64,000 nt of DNA from Microvelia longipes (taxonomy: Eukaryota > Arthropoda > Insecta > Hemiptera > Veliidae), in assembly GCA_018340805.1 (NCBI GenBank), contig JACMZG010001911.1:57527805-57591804 (forward strand), in the 5' to 3' direction. This document shows positions 1 to 14,200 of this stretch, piece by piece (position 1 is the stretch's first letter; each line of letters begins with the position of its first letter). Below the pieces are notes generated by a model. That model worked only from the letters and a program-made list of their open reading frames with translations. It was not told the DNA's origin and did no database searches. Position numbers and translations under genes: made by a program.

Positions 1-968
1 AAATCCCCTAAAAATAACCCAAGAAGTTGACAGCTTACTGCAAGTTGACTACTTGCTGTAACAAATATTTATTTTCCAATACACTTATTATTTTAACTGT
101 ATCAGATTCAGGAAAAAATGCTACCCCTACAAAGAAAAGGCTAAAAAATTTGCAGATAATGATTTTGGCTCAAATGATCTCAGACCTTTAATACTTCCAG
201 GAAACAATATAAGTAATACATAAATATAAATAAAAAATATAACAATATAAATAAATATGCACAAAATATATTCAGTACAAATAAGCAACAATTTACATTT
301 AAAGCCTACCTTTGTTTCATCTAATTTTACAATTTTTTTCCCAATTTTTAACTCATTCTATTGAGTGTTTTTAAATTGCAAAAACTATTTGTTGACAAAT
401 TTTATAATTTACACTTTAACAAATTTTATACAGGACAACAATAAATAACTTTTAAATCTTAATTATAAGGTAAGAAATGAGAAAAGAATCAATTTAAAAT
501 TTCATACTTTTAAAAAATATTTTTAAATTTGATTAACAGTTCAAAGACAAAGCACACTTACAAAAATTCGCTAAAAAGAATGATTATTTATTTTTTTAAT
601 AATGTTATGTACCATAACTTATTTTTTAAAGTATCCATTCATAATTATAAATTAAAATTAAACATAGTTTTCTCTTGTCACTTGATTTAAAACAATTGAT
701 TTGCTCTTTGGACACTAGTTAGTAGAAAAATGTTTTAACTAATAATTAAAAATAGTGGATGCTTAAAATTGATAAAATCTATCAAAATAAATATTGTTAA
801 TAAAACAGCACACGTGTATGTTTAAACATGTGCTTTTAATGCTTCCTAAGTTAGTTGAAATGTATGTTTATAAACCATTTTATGTTTACCAAGAGCGGTC
901 AGAGAACACTTGACCTTTTATGCTAAAATCATAGATAAATTGTCATGACTACTACGGTAGATATTAAT
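1..968. other. AT-rich sequence without recognised features
   Basis: No coding exon, tandem repeat or bounded element is visible. It lies beyond the last visible RGS7-like exon and could be an intron if that gene continues. Confidence 0.5.
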
Positions 969-1007
969 TATATATAATAATATATTATTATATATATTAT
1001 ATATATA

Positions 1008-1057
<50 letters not shown>
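969..1057. repeat. (TA)n microsatellite
   Basis: Long alternating TA with a few AA/TT interruptions; intergenic. Confidence 0.95.
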
Positions 1058-1059
<2 letters not shown>

Positions 1060-1654
1060 TAAATTTATACTTAAACTAATCTTAGTTTAAGATAATAACT
1101 GTCTCACAATCGTCAAGAATTTTTTAAAAGTTGTAGAAATTTTAAATTGTTCTTTTTTCTTTAAACCAATATTTTCTTACCAATTTGAATTCACTTAATA
1201 TTATAATAATACCTTTTTTTAAAAAATAAAATAAATGATTGATTATTTTGATGTTCAATAAGGGAGACAAATTAGTTGTTTTATTTATTAAAAATAAAAA
1301 CAAACTTTTTTCCATAATATTTTTTTAATAATTTTTACTTTTTTTTGGTGTATTTATTTTGGCGTTGAGACATTATTTCAATTATAATTTTATTATAACG
1401 ATGTATTTGAATTAAATAAGTTTTTTATAGTGTTGATGACACTGCAAAGACTAGAACAAGGGGCTCAGTAATGTTCATACTTCACAGGTGGCAACACTGA
1501 TTCACAACTCTCATTAAACAGGTGCTTATAATTTATTTGTAATTTTTTTAATTACTTTTAATTAATCAATTACTTAATTGTACAATTGGAGTAAGTTAAT
1601 GATTAAAAGAAAATTATTAAAATTTAGATTTTTTTTATTAAGAAGAGGATGTTT

Positions 1655-1945
1655 TGAATTTCACTAAAGGTAAGGTAACACTTAAATTTGTCATTTCATA
1701 ATCTTTCCCATACACTAAAGGTAAGGTATCACTTTATAATCTATCCCCTGGTGTATGGGAAAGAATATGAAATGATCTTTAGTGAATGAAACACTAAAAA
1801 TCATTTCATAATCTTTCCCATACACTAAAGATCATTTCATAATCTTTCCCATACACTTAAGATCATTTCATAATCTTTCACATACACTTAAGGTAAGGAA
1901 ACACTTTAATTTGTCATTATATAATCTTTCCCATACACTATCTAG
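1655..1945. repeat. tandem and inverted short repeats (TTTCATAATCTTTCCCATAC)
   Basis: The word TCATTTCATAATCTTTCCCA with CACTAAAGGTAAGG or CACTAAAGA occurs six times in direct order and once inverted (TGGGAAAGAATATGAAATGA at 1757). It lies in the intergenic part left of the RGS7-like gene. Confidence 0.88.
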
Positions 1946-2130
1946 AATAGTATACATACAATTATAATTTATACTTATTTTTTCCTAAAATAATTTTTAA
2001 AATACACAAACGTTTACCAAGCCTTCAACAATGTATACACAACAAGCTTTGATAATCATTTCAATGTATGTCAAAAGCTTTCAAAGTATTTTATCATGCG
2101 TCGAAAGTTTAGTATAACCAATTTTGTATG

Positions 2131-2448
2131 CATAGAGATATATACTAGAGGGGCATAGCCCATCTCAATACACTAGGAGACCTGAAACATCATTTTGAGG
2201 CTCTCAGGGGTTCTGTGTAACCTCAATGAAACCTTCTTCAAGATTAAGTAAAAATTATAATAAATCAATTGATTTTGGCATCTTGCACATTGATAGCGTT
2301 TAGAATTGTATTTTTAAAGTTCTACTATATAAGTTATTGTAATGTTATACAGATTATTAAATTATATTTTTAGCGAAGGGTGTCAGATTACTTTTTCAAT
2401 GTTTCAATATTTAACCCATAGGGCCTCTCTAGTAACAATACCTCTATG
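2131..2448. mobile_element. MITE family E, copy 1
   Basis: 318 bp with terminal inverted repeats CATAGAGATATA...CTAGAGGGG. It is flanked by near-identical octamers TTTGTATG (2123-2130) and GTTGTATG (2449-2456). The internal signature GGTTCTGTGTAACCTCAATG is shared with the copies at 11.1, 42.7, 54.0 and 56.5 kb. Confidence 0.85.
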
Positions 2449-2756
2449 GTTGTATGTAATTTAGGCCAGTTTATTACAAAATACTCAGTTTTGATTACTT
2501 ACATAAATATTAGTATATTTATTTCTTCTTTGTTTTCTTTATTCATTATCTTTTTTTAACTTATAATTATTTTTTGTAATATAAAATAAGTAGAGAATCA
2601 TTGAAACTCAAAAAATTATTATGGCCACACATTTAGAAAACTATGTTAGAAACACATGTTAGAAATGGAGCACTTGGTAAACTATAATAGACCAAGAGCC
2701 AGTCTCAAAAGACATAACAGTTGAGCTCCAGAGGTTTAACTCGTTAGATTCAATAC

Positions 2757-3080
2757 AAAATTGTCCCAAATCAGTTTACCCCTATAGTAGTGTTTCTATT
2801 GGTTTTAATTAAATAAGTTAAAAGGTTCATTTTTATTAAGTTTATTAAATTTGCGACAAACAAATATTATGACAATTGTTTCAATTTATAAATCTGTTCA
2901 CATCTTACACATGCTAATATAGAGAAACAGGGAATTTTAATGTTTTTGCATGATTTTGGTTGTATTTAAAAAACATGGGTTAGTCACAAGTTTAATACAC
3001 AAAAAAACCCTTTAACTTTTAATGTATAACCAATAGAAACAACACTATAGGGGCAAAAATGATTTTGGGGCCATTTTCCA
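2757..3080. mobile_element. palindromic MITE (CCCCTATAGT... ends)
   Basis: Inverted repeats CCCCTATAGTAGTGTTTCTA (about 2778) and CAATAGAAACAACACTATAG (about 3031) enclose about 230 bp. Arm similarity extends some bases outward (CCAAATCA / TGATTTTGGG). Non-coding. Confidence 0.7.
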
Positions 3081-4754
3081 GACTTTGAAGGGACCCAGTA
3101 ACCAAAATTACCTCATCTGAAATGGCAGACTACCTGATTCTTTATCAGGGAGCCAAAAGTCTTTATCAGTCAATGTTGTTGTATGAGTTAATAAAACTTT
3201 GGGTTTAACTTATTCACACCTTTGAATAAGTTAAACTTTTGGGACTCGTCTAGCTCTTGGAGTATAATATAAAAATAATTATACAAACATGCTTCTGCTC
3301 AGTAGAGCTCCAAATATGTTATAAAAAGTATAAGTAAAACAAATTAAATTGCAAACAGCACAAAATAGACTATAAACTGAATATGACTATAGACTATGAA
3401 CTCAAATTATAAACTGGCTCAACAGAAGATTAACAAGTAATTTGAGTCGAGATCTCATTAATTTATTACTTTACTCTAATATGTATTTATACTTGTATTA
3501 GGAAAAGTAATAATGAAGACAGGAGTCCGAGTTTTGTTAGTTTAATTTATTTCATTAAAGCTTTCACACAAGCGATGCTTGGCATCCTCAGTGAATCTAA
3601 ACAAGTAAACAAAACCATTAAGTAAATCTTAATTTTCCTAATTAAGATTTCTCACAGTCCATTAAACTTAATTCTTAAATATACTGGTATTATTTTTTTT
3701 TTGTATAAGTTGTTTTTTCTAAAAAAAAAAAAATTTAATTTGGGCCAGAATTTTATTTTAGTCTACGCTTGTATCCACCGAGTACTTATTTGATAGGTTG
3801 AAATTATCTGGTGAGAAAAAAAATGGGTTGATACTCCTCATGGCATTACATGGTGGGAAAATATCCCAGCAGAAAAAAAAATAATTCGTCACATTGCTGA
3901 ATTGATGTTGACCCTAATTGGTCAAGAGGACAAGACAGTATCTTTAAAAATACGATTTGAACTCCCACCATCTTGTCTGTCATCCAACGGCTTGCCTTTT
4001 AATTCACCTGAGAATCAAATGAAAAGTTGGATCTGTGCCTGGTAAAAAGGAGGAAAGAAAAAGATGAGAAAATGAAATAGGACAGACTTGAAGCGTAGTA
4101 GGTGGGGTTTCATTAACTTTCAAGATGAGAAAGTTAATGATACTACAATATCCTACAATTTTGTATGGGAGGAGCCTTCAAGGATTAAGTCCGAGAGGTA
4201 ACCCTTCTAAAACACACCATGTGATGTAATTCCATCCACCAGTATGCTAGAGTCAAATAAAAAAAAACAAACCAGGTATCACATACACATGAATAATTTT
4301 AACCGCTAAGACACTGAATGAATACATTGCAGACCACTGGCTCTAACACATAATGTAGCCTAACCTTACCTTTCTGAATTCACTTAACATGGTAAATTTA
4401 ATTATTGTTTTAAGTAATATTAGTTATGTTTTTTTTTTTATAACATTAATAAAAGGGAGATTTAAAAGGTAATTAGATATATATTAAAATACGGAATAAA
4501 ATGATTGGAAATTGAAAGGTTCAAGTGTTTGGGGTAAGATTTAGATAATGGAAATGGGTATGATATATTATTTTGATTGTATTCTTCCAACAGCTATAAG
4601 TAACCTAGAGTAGCATACTTCTTGACAAAAGTTTCCTCTGTCTTACAACTTTCTCTGAAACAATAAGATAAACAAACAAAATTAAATGTAGTAATTACTC
4701 AAGTTCCCTTATAAGTACTGTAACGGAGACACTATAACCTACGCCTTCTGAAGG

Positions 4755-4755
<1 letters not shown>
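3081..4755. other. non-coding, repeat remnants only
   Basis: Holds an AGCGATGCTTGGCATCCTCAG word near 3571, of the type found near ends of several repeats here (also 40640), and otherwise AT-rich sequence. No exon was recognised. Confidence 0.5.
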
Positions 4756-4813
<58 letters not shown>

Positions 4814-4816
4814 TAT
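4756..4816. repeat. (TA)n microsatellite
   Basis: Alternating TA about 120 bp downstream (transcript sense) of the last visible RGS7-like exon. Confidence 0.95.
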
Positions 4817-4937
4817 TATAAATATTACTGTTTGTACAGTCTGAGGATGACCAGAAGAGGTCAGAAGCCATTTGTTGTTTTAAAATGTAACCATACATTA
4901 TGCGGACTTGAAATTGATGTAATTACTATAAAAGTAC

Positions 4938-5241
4938 TTACTCATCCTCCCATGGGCAGACAGTGTCGGTGGGATTCTTATCGGGAGTTTGCTGAGCCGG
5001 TGATCTCTTGGGACTGGACAGCTCCTCTTCATCCATGGAGACATGGCGCCTGGATCCAGTTTCCCGTCTCCTGTCACTCCTCTGTTCTTCAGACATCACA
5101 CGGGTCTTGTTAGACTTACGAGATCTGCGACTGTTATCCAGTGTGATGGGGTCACTCACAGCCAACTGTTCAGTAGATTTTTCGGACTCACTTTAGGGCT
5201 TTCTTTATCTTTATTATCCCCTTTTTCCATTTTAGAAGAGC
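4938..5241 (-). CDS. RGS7: RGS7-like exon 15 (last visible exon, frame disturbed near 5192)
   Basis: After acceptor TTGTTAAG the spliced frame reads GSSKMEKGDNKDKESPK and then hits TGA at 5156-5158. A second frame from about 5191 down to TAA at 4938-4940 looks much more protein-like: SESEKSTEQLAVSDPITLD, then a basic and Ser-rich segment ending CPWEDE. One extra base in the A-run at 5192-5194 would join the two. The sequence GATGAGTAAGT at the end is also a good donor (GA|GTAAGT), so another exon may lie beyond the window. Confidence 0.65.
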
Positions 5242-8200
5242 CTTAACAAAAACGATAATAAGAACAAACAATAATATAATAAAATAAACAAACCATAATA
5301 TAATTAATAAGAACAAACAATAATATAATAAGAAGAAAAAAAAACAATAATATAATTAATCAGAATGAACAATAATATAAAATAATAAGAAAAAACAGCA
5401 ATATAAAAATAATGATGACAAACAGGTCATTTCATGAAGAGAAAAAAGGAAGGAGAGGAGGAAGTCTACTCACTATATAATAACTTAATATTCTTTATTG
5501 CCGTTATACTATTATTATTACAGGCCAACTATAAGATGAAGTCAGAATAATATGAATAAACAGCTTTGAGAAAGATCAGAATAAAAAGTAAGAGCTGAAT
5601 ATTGACAAATCCCGTACAGTCTGGTGTACAAATACAATATTATGATATATGACATCTCCATGACAATGTCATCAAAATACAAATTTTCTTTGTTTTATTT
5701 AAATAAAATACATATTCCACCTGGTACTAATTAGAATGACTTTGATTTTGTTTTTATTTAAAAAGTCAAACTTTGAATAATTGAAAAGACAATTAAATTA
5801 AAACAGATATGGATTTTTTGATAGGATCTTGACTTTGTTTTTAAACGACGTTAGTTGCATCCTCTCAACACTTTGAAAAATAACTGGCCAAATTATTTTT
5901 ATAAATACCTTTAGAGCAACTTTAAAACTAAAGAAGTGTTTCAAAGAACAAATAACTGTATAATACCTAAAGCAGAAAATGAAGAAGTGATGGGAGTACA
6001 GGGTTCTATTTCAACTCTCAGGGTAACAGGTGGTGTGCAGGGTTTAGTAGGAGCAACAGGTGGTTGATTTAATTCTGAGCTCTGAGGCAATTTAGCATCA
6101 GCGGGTACGCTCTGTGACGGCACACTATGTGACGGACTCGCAACAGTCTGTGTTTGAGGTGGAGACGGAATACTCTTTGCTTGAGGTGTAACAGAGTGAG
6201 ACGGACTCGGAACTTCTTTCTGAGGAGAAACACTTATAGACGAGCTTGCAACATTATTTTCAGGTGAACATTGAGACAATCCAGCAGCGTTGAGGGAATC
6301 ATTTTGAGCGCTTTCTTTAGTCTGAGCATCAGTCTCTCCTACAATATTACAAGATGAAATCATCGTGGTTAATGATCCAGCATCTTCTTTGTTAGCCTCG
6401 TCCTCTTCCCCTATAGATATTCTAACAGGAGAAGTAGGCAAAGAGAGCTGTGAACCCCCGGAACTCTCTGATGCATGAGTAAGTAAGCGATTCGACACTA
6501 AACCGCAAGAGCTTATGGATGATATACTCTCTCGTTTACTTTCTCTTCGACCAGCTTTATATTCACAGGACTGAGGTGAAATACCAATTTCTAAAAGAAT
6601 AAAGCAAAGAAGACATAAGAAAACATTAAAAAAAATAAAACATACTCTACTAAGGATTGTTTAAATAAATAGGGGGGTTTAAGGTATTTAAAAAATCAGT
6701 TACGGAGTACCTCAGGAACTTTTCCTCATCACATCGGATTTACTATGCTCACCTCCCTAGTTCAGATTTGTTTTGCTCATCCTTAGAGTATACAATTTGT
6801 TAAATTATACTAAAACATGTCTGTTTCATTCTCAGCGGTCACCCATACAGCACTGACTATGTTCAATGCTGCTTAACATTTATAATAAAAAAAAAATTCA
6901 AGGATATACTTATCGTATTAAAAGGAAACTTGGTACTTATTTATTACGTAATGAAATGACTTGAAATGAATTGTAAAAAATCGGAAAATAATGCAATTGA
7001 GTTGAAATTTGGTACAAATATATACCTACATGTAATAAATAGGTTTCGTTTAAATACAACAAGTATACCTTTTGGTTTTTGTTGGATCATATAAGATAAG
7101 CAGCATTGGGTGTGGTCAGTGCTGTATGGGCGACCACTAAGAATGAAACAGATACTATCTGAGCACAAGTAAAGCGAGTCCGAAGATGTGTTTTAGTATA
7201 AATTTAACTAATTGTATACTCTGAGGAGGAACGAAGGGAGTCGGAAGTAGGGGGGATGAATGTAGCAAATCCAATATCATGAGGAAGAGCACCCAGAACC
7301 CAATTTTTATCTGTCATCAATAAATAAGATATTATTTCCTGCATGTATCATTGTGATATGTATAAATGATTATTTGTATTTGCATTGTGATACAAAACAA
7401 CGTATAATAAAAAAATAATTTTTTTTTTAAATTAAAGCGTTTTAATTTTAATATAAAATGAGCAATTATCACAAAATCTTAGTCAAAACAACAAACTTGG
7501 TTATTATAAAGGCAACAGTTTAGCAATAGCTCAATTTTGATTATATAAGAAATATAGGATAAAAAAATAAACGCTTACCTTTCTCTTTATCAGAAGGTGA
7601 TATTTGAGGTACTTCATAAGTTAAACTAGCGGGGATTGCTTCAGTCGATTCTTTATCGTTATTGCTTAGCTGAGAGGTTGGTTCCTGGTAGGTTGGAGAG
7701 TTGCCACGTGGAGATGCGGTCTGGTCTGTCTTGACTATCAGACTGGTATTACAAGGTGAGAGAGACTGAGCTCCCGCCACCAGGCTGGCAGCCAGGTTCT
7801 CATCAGATACAGCTTTCTCATCCTCAGATGAAAATTTCCTATCGAATGAAACGTGTTTACCAGGAACTAGTATCCTTTCTGGCGAAATACCACTCTCTCT
7901 ATAACAATAAAAATAAGAATCATAAAAAACATCTACAATGAGGTACTTGCATAGATGCCCGGGTATGGTTTGAGGACGCAGGCATCTTCATAGGCCTCCC
8001 CCCCTCCAGCCAACCAATAATGTTAAATACAATGTACGTGTATTCATAAAAATGAATAGGTTTTATAATCCCTTGCAGATTATTAATCACCTCTGCAGGA
8101 ACCACCTGAAAAAGAAACTAATAGAGGACTTTAAATTTAAGGTGGCAACATAATGGCTCCAAGCATTTATATTTTTCATTACATTCATTTTTACATATGA

Positions 8201-11200
8201 ATTTTAACATTCTTGTCACTATAAAAATCATGAAATCTTACCAAAAATCACTTATGTGGTAAAATACTCCCCGCCAAGTCTTTGGTCCAAAAAAGTAGGG
8301 GAATCATCTTTTCTGTCCCGCTAAGTCATATCCATATTGGGTGGAGACTGTCATAGGCGTTTCAAAGTGAAGTTGCTAGGTTGGCAATAGTTAAGGCCCC
8401 TATTTACATTGAGAAACAATCATCAGCTTTTTCTCCTTGGTGGCGTGCCAGAAAAGTGAATCACCTTTAGAGGTAGTTCTAGCATTCTTCGATTGTTTAG
8501 AGGTAGTGTTTGCAAGAGTATATAGGGTATAGTGCCTGATTATATCGTACCCTTATCGTTTCATTTATTCATTAATTTCTTTTGTATAATCCTGGATCTA
8601 TGCAGGTAAGTAAAACTGCTGCAATTACAGTCTATTGTTTTGTTTAAAAATCTTGACAGGTCAGTTTAGACACCACTGATTCTAAAGAAAAAAAATCCCT
8701 GCAAGAAGGGAGTGGGGAAAAACTATGTAAACAAGTCAGGTTATTTTACCCGTATTTTCTTGGCGATGTTTTTTTACATTTCTTTCATATCATTCTTAAG
8801 ATTAATTTGAAAGTAGTTTTCAAAACGATGTAATCAAAAGAAGAACCACAAACAAAGTGAACGATTGCCGGGAAGAAGGTTTCTTCCCTACAGCGGTTAT
8901 TGTGGTAGGGATTTTTTTCTCTTTTTAAGTGAGAGGTTGGCAGCGGCTTCTCTGATTGGTCAATCCCCAAAATACTTATGATCTTGGGGATTTAAACTAA
9001 ACGATAGACTGTATGACAACTGCTAAAATCTGTGATTAATCTCCACAAACACCTGAATTGTTTGATATTTCAAAATATAGCAAAAGAAATTATAAAACTC
9101 GTTCACACCGCTTGTTTGCCGCCTAGGATAAGAAGCTGATGATTGCCTCTCAATTTAAATAGGGGCCTTAACTATTATTAACCTAGCAACTTCTCTTTGA
9201 AACGCTTATGACAGTCTCCACCCAATACGGACATGACTTAGCGGGACAGAAAAGTTGTTTTCCCTACTTTTTTGGACCAAAGACATGGCGGAGAGTATTT
9301 TACCACAAAAGTGGTTTTTGGTAAGATTATATTATATCTAGCAATCCCAAGTGTTAATCTTAGAATCAACAGAAATACATCTATTCTCTTATACTATTCA
9401 TTTATTTACAACTAGCATAGTGAGCCCAGTAATTTACGACCTTGCTCTCCCAGGACATTATACAGATCGTTAATATAAATTTTAAAAGCCATGCTTATAT
9501 GACCGAGCCATGGAGGCAGTTAATAATCATTAATGACAGTGGCATCGCTAATCAAGTTATTTACTTTATTGATTGAATCTGTAAATATAAACTAACCGTG
9601 AAGAAGAAATATCATGTTGACTAGAAGACAGAGGTAGAGATGAATGAGGGAAAGCAGGAATATTCTGCTGTTCATGGCTGCTAAGAGACCTATCACTGCC
9701 TCGTCTCTTAGCTAGTGTAGCTGCCACACTCTGCATGGTGCTACTGCTGCTAGTCCCAACACTACCACTAGTAAGCACTCCACTGCAGCTCTTCTTCTTA
9801 CCTCCTCCCACAAACCCAAAGAATCTACAATAACAACAAAATAATAAACAAATGAATAAACAAGAAAAAAAAATTATAAATAATTTAGTCCCATCAAAAG
9901 ATCTACTTATTGCGTCTCATCTAAGAATTTAGTCCCATCAAAAATTACTTATTGCGTCTCATCTAAGAATTTAGTCCCATCAAAAGATCTACTTATTTAG
10001 GTTTTAGTCCCATCAAAAGATCTACTTATTAGTCCATCAAAAGATCTACTTATTGCGTCTCATCTAAGAATTTAGTCCCATCAAAAGATCTACTTATTTA
10101 GTCCCATCAAAAGATCTACTAATTTAGTCCCATCTAAGAATTTAGTCACAGTCACATCAAAAGATCTACTTATATAAAAAAAATTAAAACATATTTTTAT
10201 TAATAAATTGATAAAAATGCATGAATCAGGTCAAAACATAATTTTAAGGTAATTAAATATTTTTTGTCAACATTTATCAAGAGATCTAGTGTTCGACCCC
10301 CCGAAGAACTAAATATTTTGGATTAAACCTTATCCTTTATTTTAACAATTTCTGGTTAATTAAGATAAATAAACACTTTATTAATATGTAAGTGTTAATC
10401 TTAGAATAATACTATATATAGAAGGAGCACAGGACCGTAAACACAATGTAATTCCACTGATAACACGAAAGGCGGTTGACTGGTGCACTTAAGTAATGCT
10501 GCCAACCTGACAACAAAACATTATTTTAAATATGTATCATAAATATCTATTAATGAAGAAAGATTGTAAAGAACAAATATTATTACTTAAAACACCTGCT
10601 GAGTATTTAATAAAACTGGTCTTAGATTGCAAAATACAAGAATCTACATTTAGTTGACAAGGACTACTTTTAATATAATTTTAATAAATACATTAAACTA
10701 CAATTCAAAATGCTTTAAATATTGTAATGTACCGATATTTATATTAGTATTTTATGAATAATCAATCATTAATTAATAATAGAACATAATAATTCAGCAA
10801 CCGGAAGTATTGCCAACTTTTTTTTAGAAAATTGTATATTGTTAGGGTGGCAGCATTACTTAATTGCACCAGTGAACCGGCTTTCGTGTTATCAGTAGTG
10901 CCCCTTCTATATATAGTATTATTCTAAGGTGTTAATAAATACTTTATTAATATTTAAGTGTTATAAATACTTTATTAATACTACTTTAAATAAAGTCCTT
11001 TTTGGGGTGTTACATTGTCAAATAAACGTTACGTTTATCAGTTAAGTAGATCTTTTAAGTTCATGATGTCAACAGCAAGATACTATCTGTGAGGTAGGAG
11101 TTATGAAAACGGGTATGACCATAGAGATATATTACTAGATGAGCCAATCAATTAAGAAGCCTGAAACATCAATTTGGGGCCTCAGTGTAACCTCATTGAA

Positions 11201-14200
11201 ATCTCCTCCAAGGTTGAGTTAAGGTAACTCAACCTTAACTCAAAACCTAAACTCAAGCTAAGCAAGGAGTTTAAATAGATATCCCGTCTAGAAAAAAACT
11301 TATTGAACAGACTCTTGTGACATTCACTGATGGTTCACGAAATGATACAGGCTTATCTAGAGCAGGACTGTGAAAACTCAGGCTTAATCAAAAGTTTTCT
11401 TTAGGTAAGTATACAGAGTTCTAAGCTAAATTCTTTGCCATTTTGGAAGTGACTAGACAGTCAGATTAAAATTCCAAAATATAAGTCTATAGCGATCACC
11501 CAATATATATATTCTTCTTTAGTACTTAATGGTTATACCTGAAAAAGAAATAAAGCTGAGGTAGTAGCTAAAAAATCCAGTAGATATCCATCTACAGACT
11601 TTAAAGGGCCAGAGCCAGCAATTGATTGGACAAAAAGGCAGGCCAAATCCCTAGTAAAAAAGTGGATTTGGATGGAAACTAAAAGCATTAGGGAAAACAA
11701 CTCCGGATGTAGACAGTCAAAGATGATTTTTCCTACACTGGACAGAAGTAAATCTAGATGTCTTCTTGACTTGAGTAAGTTTTGTCTCAGACTTATGGTT
11801 GGAGTAATTACTGGACACTGTAGGCTTAATCGGAAGGTGACAGAGAGCCCAATATGTGAAGACAATGAGGAAGAAACAGCCTATCATTCATTATTGGTGA
11901 ACATGTGAAGGCTTTAGAAGGCTCATGTTTGGAATATTTGGAACTGGAACGCTACACAGAGAGGAAATGGAGTCTCTAGGATGGTAGGACAATCTTATTT
12001 TCATCCATGGTAGCAGGAGGTTAGACGAGGAGAAAGTAGTGGAGGTAAAGTGATAGATGGTAGTGGATGGTAGGTAGTGGATAGATGGTCGATTTCAGGG
12101 TTGGTGAAAAGGACCCAAAGGTGTGATCTACTCACCAGGCTTGACTACTGTCCTCTCCTACTACCACTACTAATTATAATAATAGTCAAAGGTGGACAGG
12201 TTACTTTTTCGAAATTTAAAAATTTAACCAATAGGGCCCCTCTAGTAATATATCTCAAGGGGAGTGACACATTATTACTCATCAGAGCCTTTGCCGTAAC
12301 TTAAGAACTTAACAAGTGTTTGTGGACAAGATTCGTGGAAAAACACATCTTTAGCTCATTAAGGTACTTGTAAGAGATAGGTAGAGTATACATTAATTAA
12401 TTGCTCGTACATGTGGACATAGTTCTACAAATTACATCACAAGCCCATCTTTTATTCGTTTAGTATTTTAAAGAGGCGAGCTGCCTCTATTGTCTAGGTT
12501 TTCAAACTGACACCGTGCAGGTCTGGGGTTTATCCCAAGTTACTTTCTCAATTTATAGAAAATTTGTCCAAATAAATTATAACAAACTTAAGAAAAAAAC
12601 TTTAGAGCAAAGTTTGCTTTTACCACTGAGATGCTTCCAGAGGGCACAAACCATGAGCCACAATACTCTAAATGGACATTATTATTATATTTTTGTAGCA
12701 GGTAAAATATCAGTAATTAGATGATGAAATAAGACCTCTGCCAGTTAAGTGAATTTGGAAACACACCTTGCTCTTACTATACTTTAAAATATTTTATACA
12801 ACATACACATGTGATAATTATTTATGGTCACAAATCTAGGCTTAGGAATAGATCTGTACTCACCTTTTCTTACTCGGAGGGTGCGGGGCGTTTGCCACCA
12901 AATTCTTATAATGATCAGATCTAATAAACCTAGGATAGCAATCTTTATTCAGCAAAACATTATAAACATGGTGAGCAGCTACATCGAAAACAAATCTAGT
13001 CGGAGTCTTCATGTCTTTCAGTGTTGTTTCCAGCGTTTTCGAATCTATGTTGATTTCGCATGGTGCTCCATGAACTAAGAATTCCCTGGAAAATCAATCC
13101 AATATATAATTAGAGGCCAACCAAAGAATATATAAATAAAGATGGTGCAGGGATTTATCATTTCCGATAAGAAAAGGTTAGTTCCGTAACCAGTTAACAG
13201 GAACGCTAGTAGTAGTTAGCGTTTTACTTTGCTAACTAGAAGAATGCACTTATGTAGTATTTTTTAGTAAATTACTTCTCATATTTTCTTTATACACCAT
13301 GGTATATTTGAAATCATCACCCTGATTACTCAGCTCTGTACATAGCTATAGTAATAAAATTGGGATCTACCCCCCCCCCCCCAGGACTTATGTTGGGTAT
13401 CCATCAAGAGGCATAACACCTCTTGTTTTTAAACTAACAAAACATATTTCAGGAAGCTTAATCAACTAAGGATTCTTTAAAAAGAAATAAATCAACAAAA
13501 CTTTCTAGAACCTGTTGCACTAAAATACTGCAACAGGTCTTTCTACTAATTTAGATAAACGATGGTGGAAAATCAAGTAAAGTAGCCTACTCACTCGTAA
13601 ATACTCTGGACTTTAGCTGGCACTTGAGATTGTGAGCATCTTCTTAGATCCTTCACAGCTAACCAGAATCGAATGTTTTCATGACTATACTCTTTTCTTA
13701 GATAGTTTGTAAATTCTTCAACCCCTGTCAGACAACGCAATGAATAAAAATGAAATAATGATTAACAGAAATATCAAGGCATATTAAAAGTCAATGCATG
13801 GCTATTGTGGCACCTTAGACAATACCATAGAGTATAGAATAAATCTTACACAGCAAGAGTGCCATGTCACATGATAAAGACATTTACCAACTTTCCATTA
13901 CAATACTCCTCTTCCTAATATTAATGTTAAATAAAAAACAGGGGCCTTCAGTCCCAGGCCTCATCAAGACCTCACCAATTTGAGTCTCAGTTGCGTGACC
14001 GCTCATCACTTCACTGGCCTTTGGTCAGTGAAGTGGTGAGTGTCCTTGGATATTTTTTTCATTTTTTCAACTTTAAACACATAGGGTCATACTAGCGTTT
14101 TCCCCTCGCTCATCTAATCCACCCCAGATTTTGTACACATCCAATTATCTAAAAATCACACTCTCTGTACATAGCAGCACATATGACTGGTCCAGAGTGT

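Noticed and set aside
5008..5246. Plus-strand frames overlapping the last RGS7-like exon
   Set aside because: They are shadows of the minus-strand exon, which has splice-site and context support.
11533..11865. 110-codon minus-strand frame
   Set aside because: It is the antisense of a LINE RNase H fragment that is clear on the plus strand.
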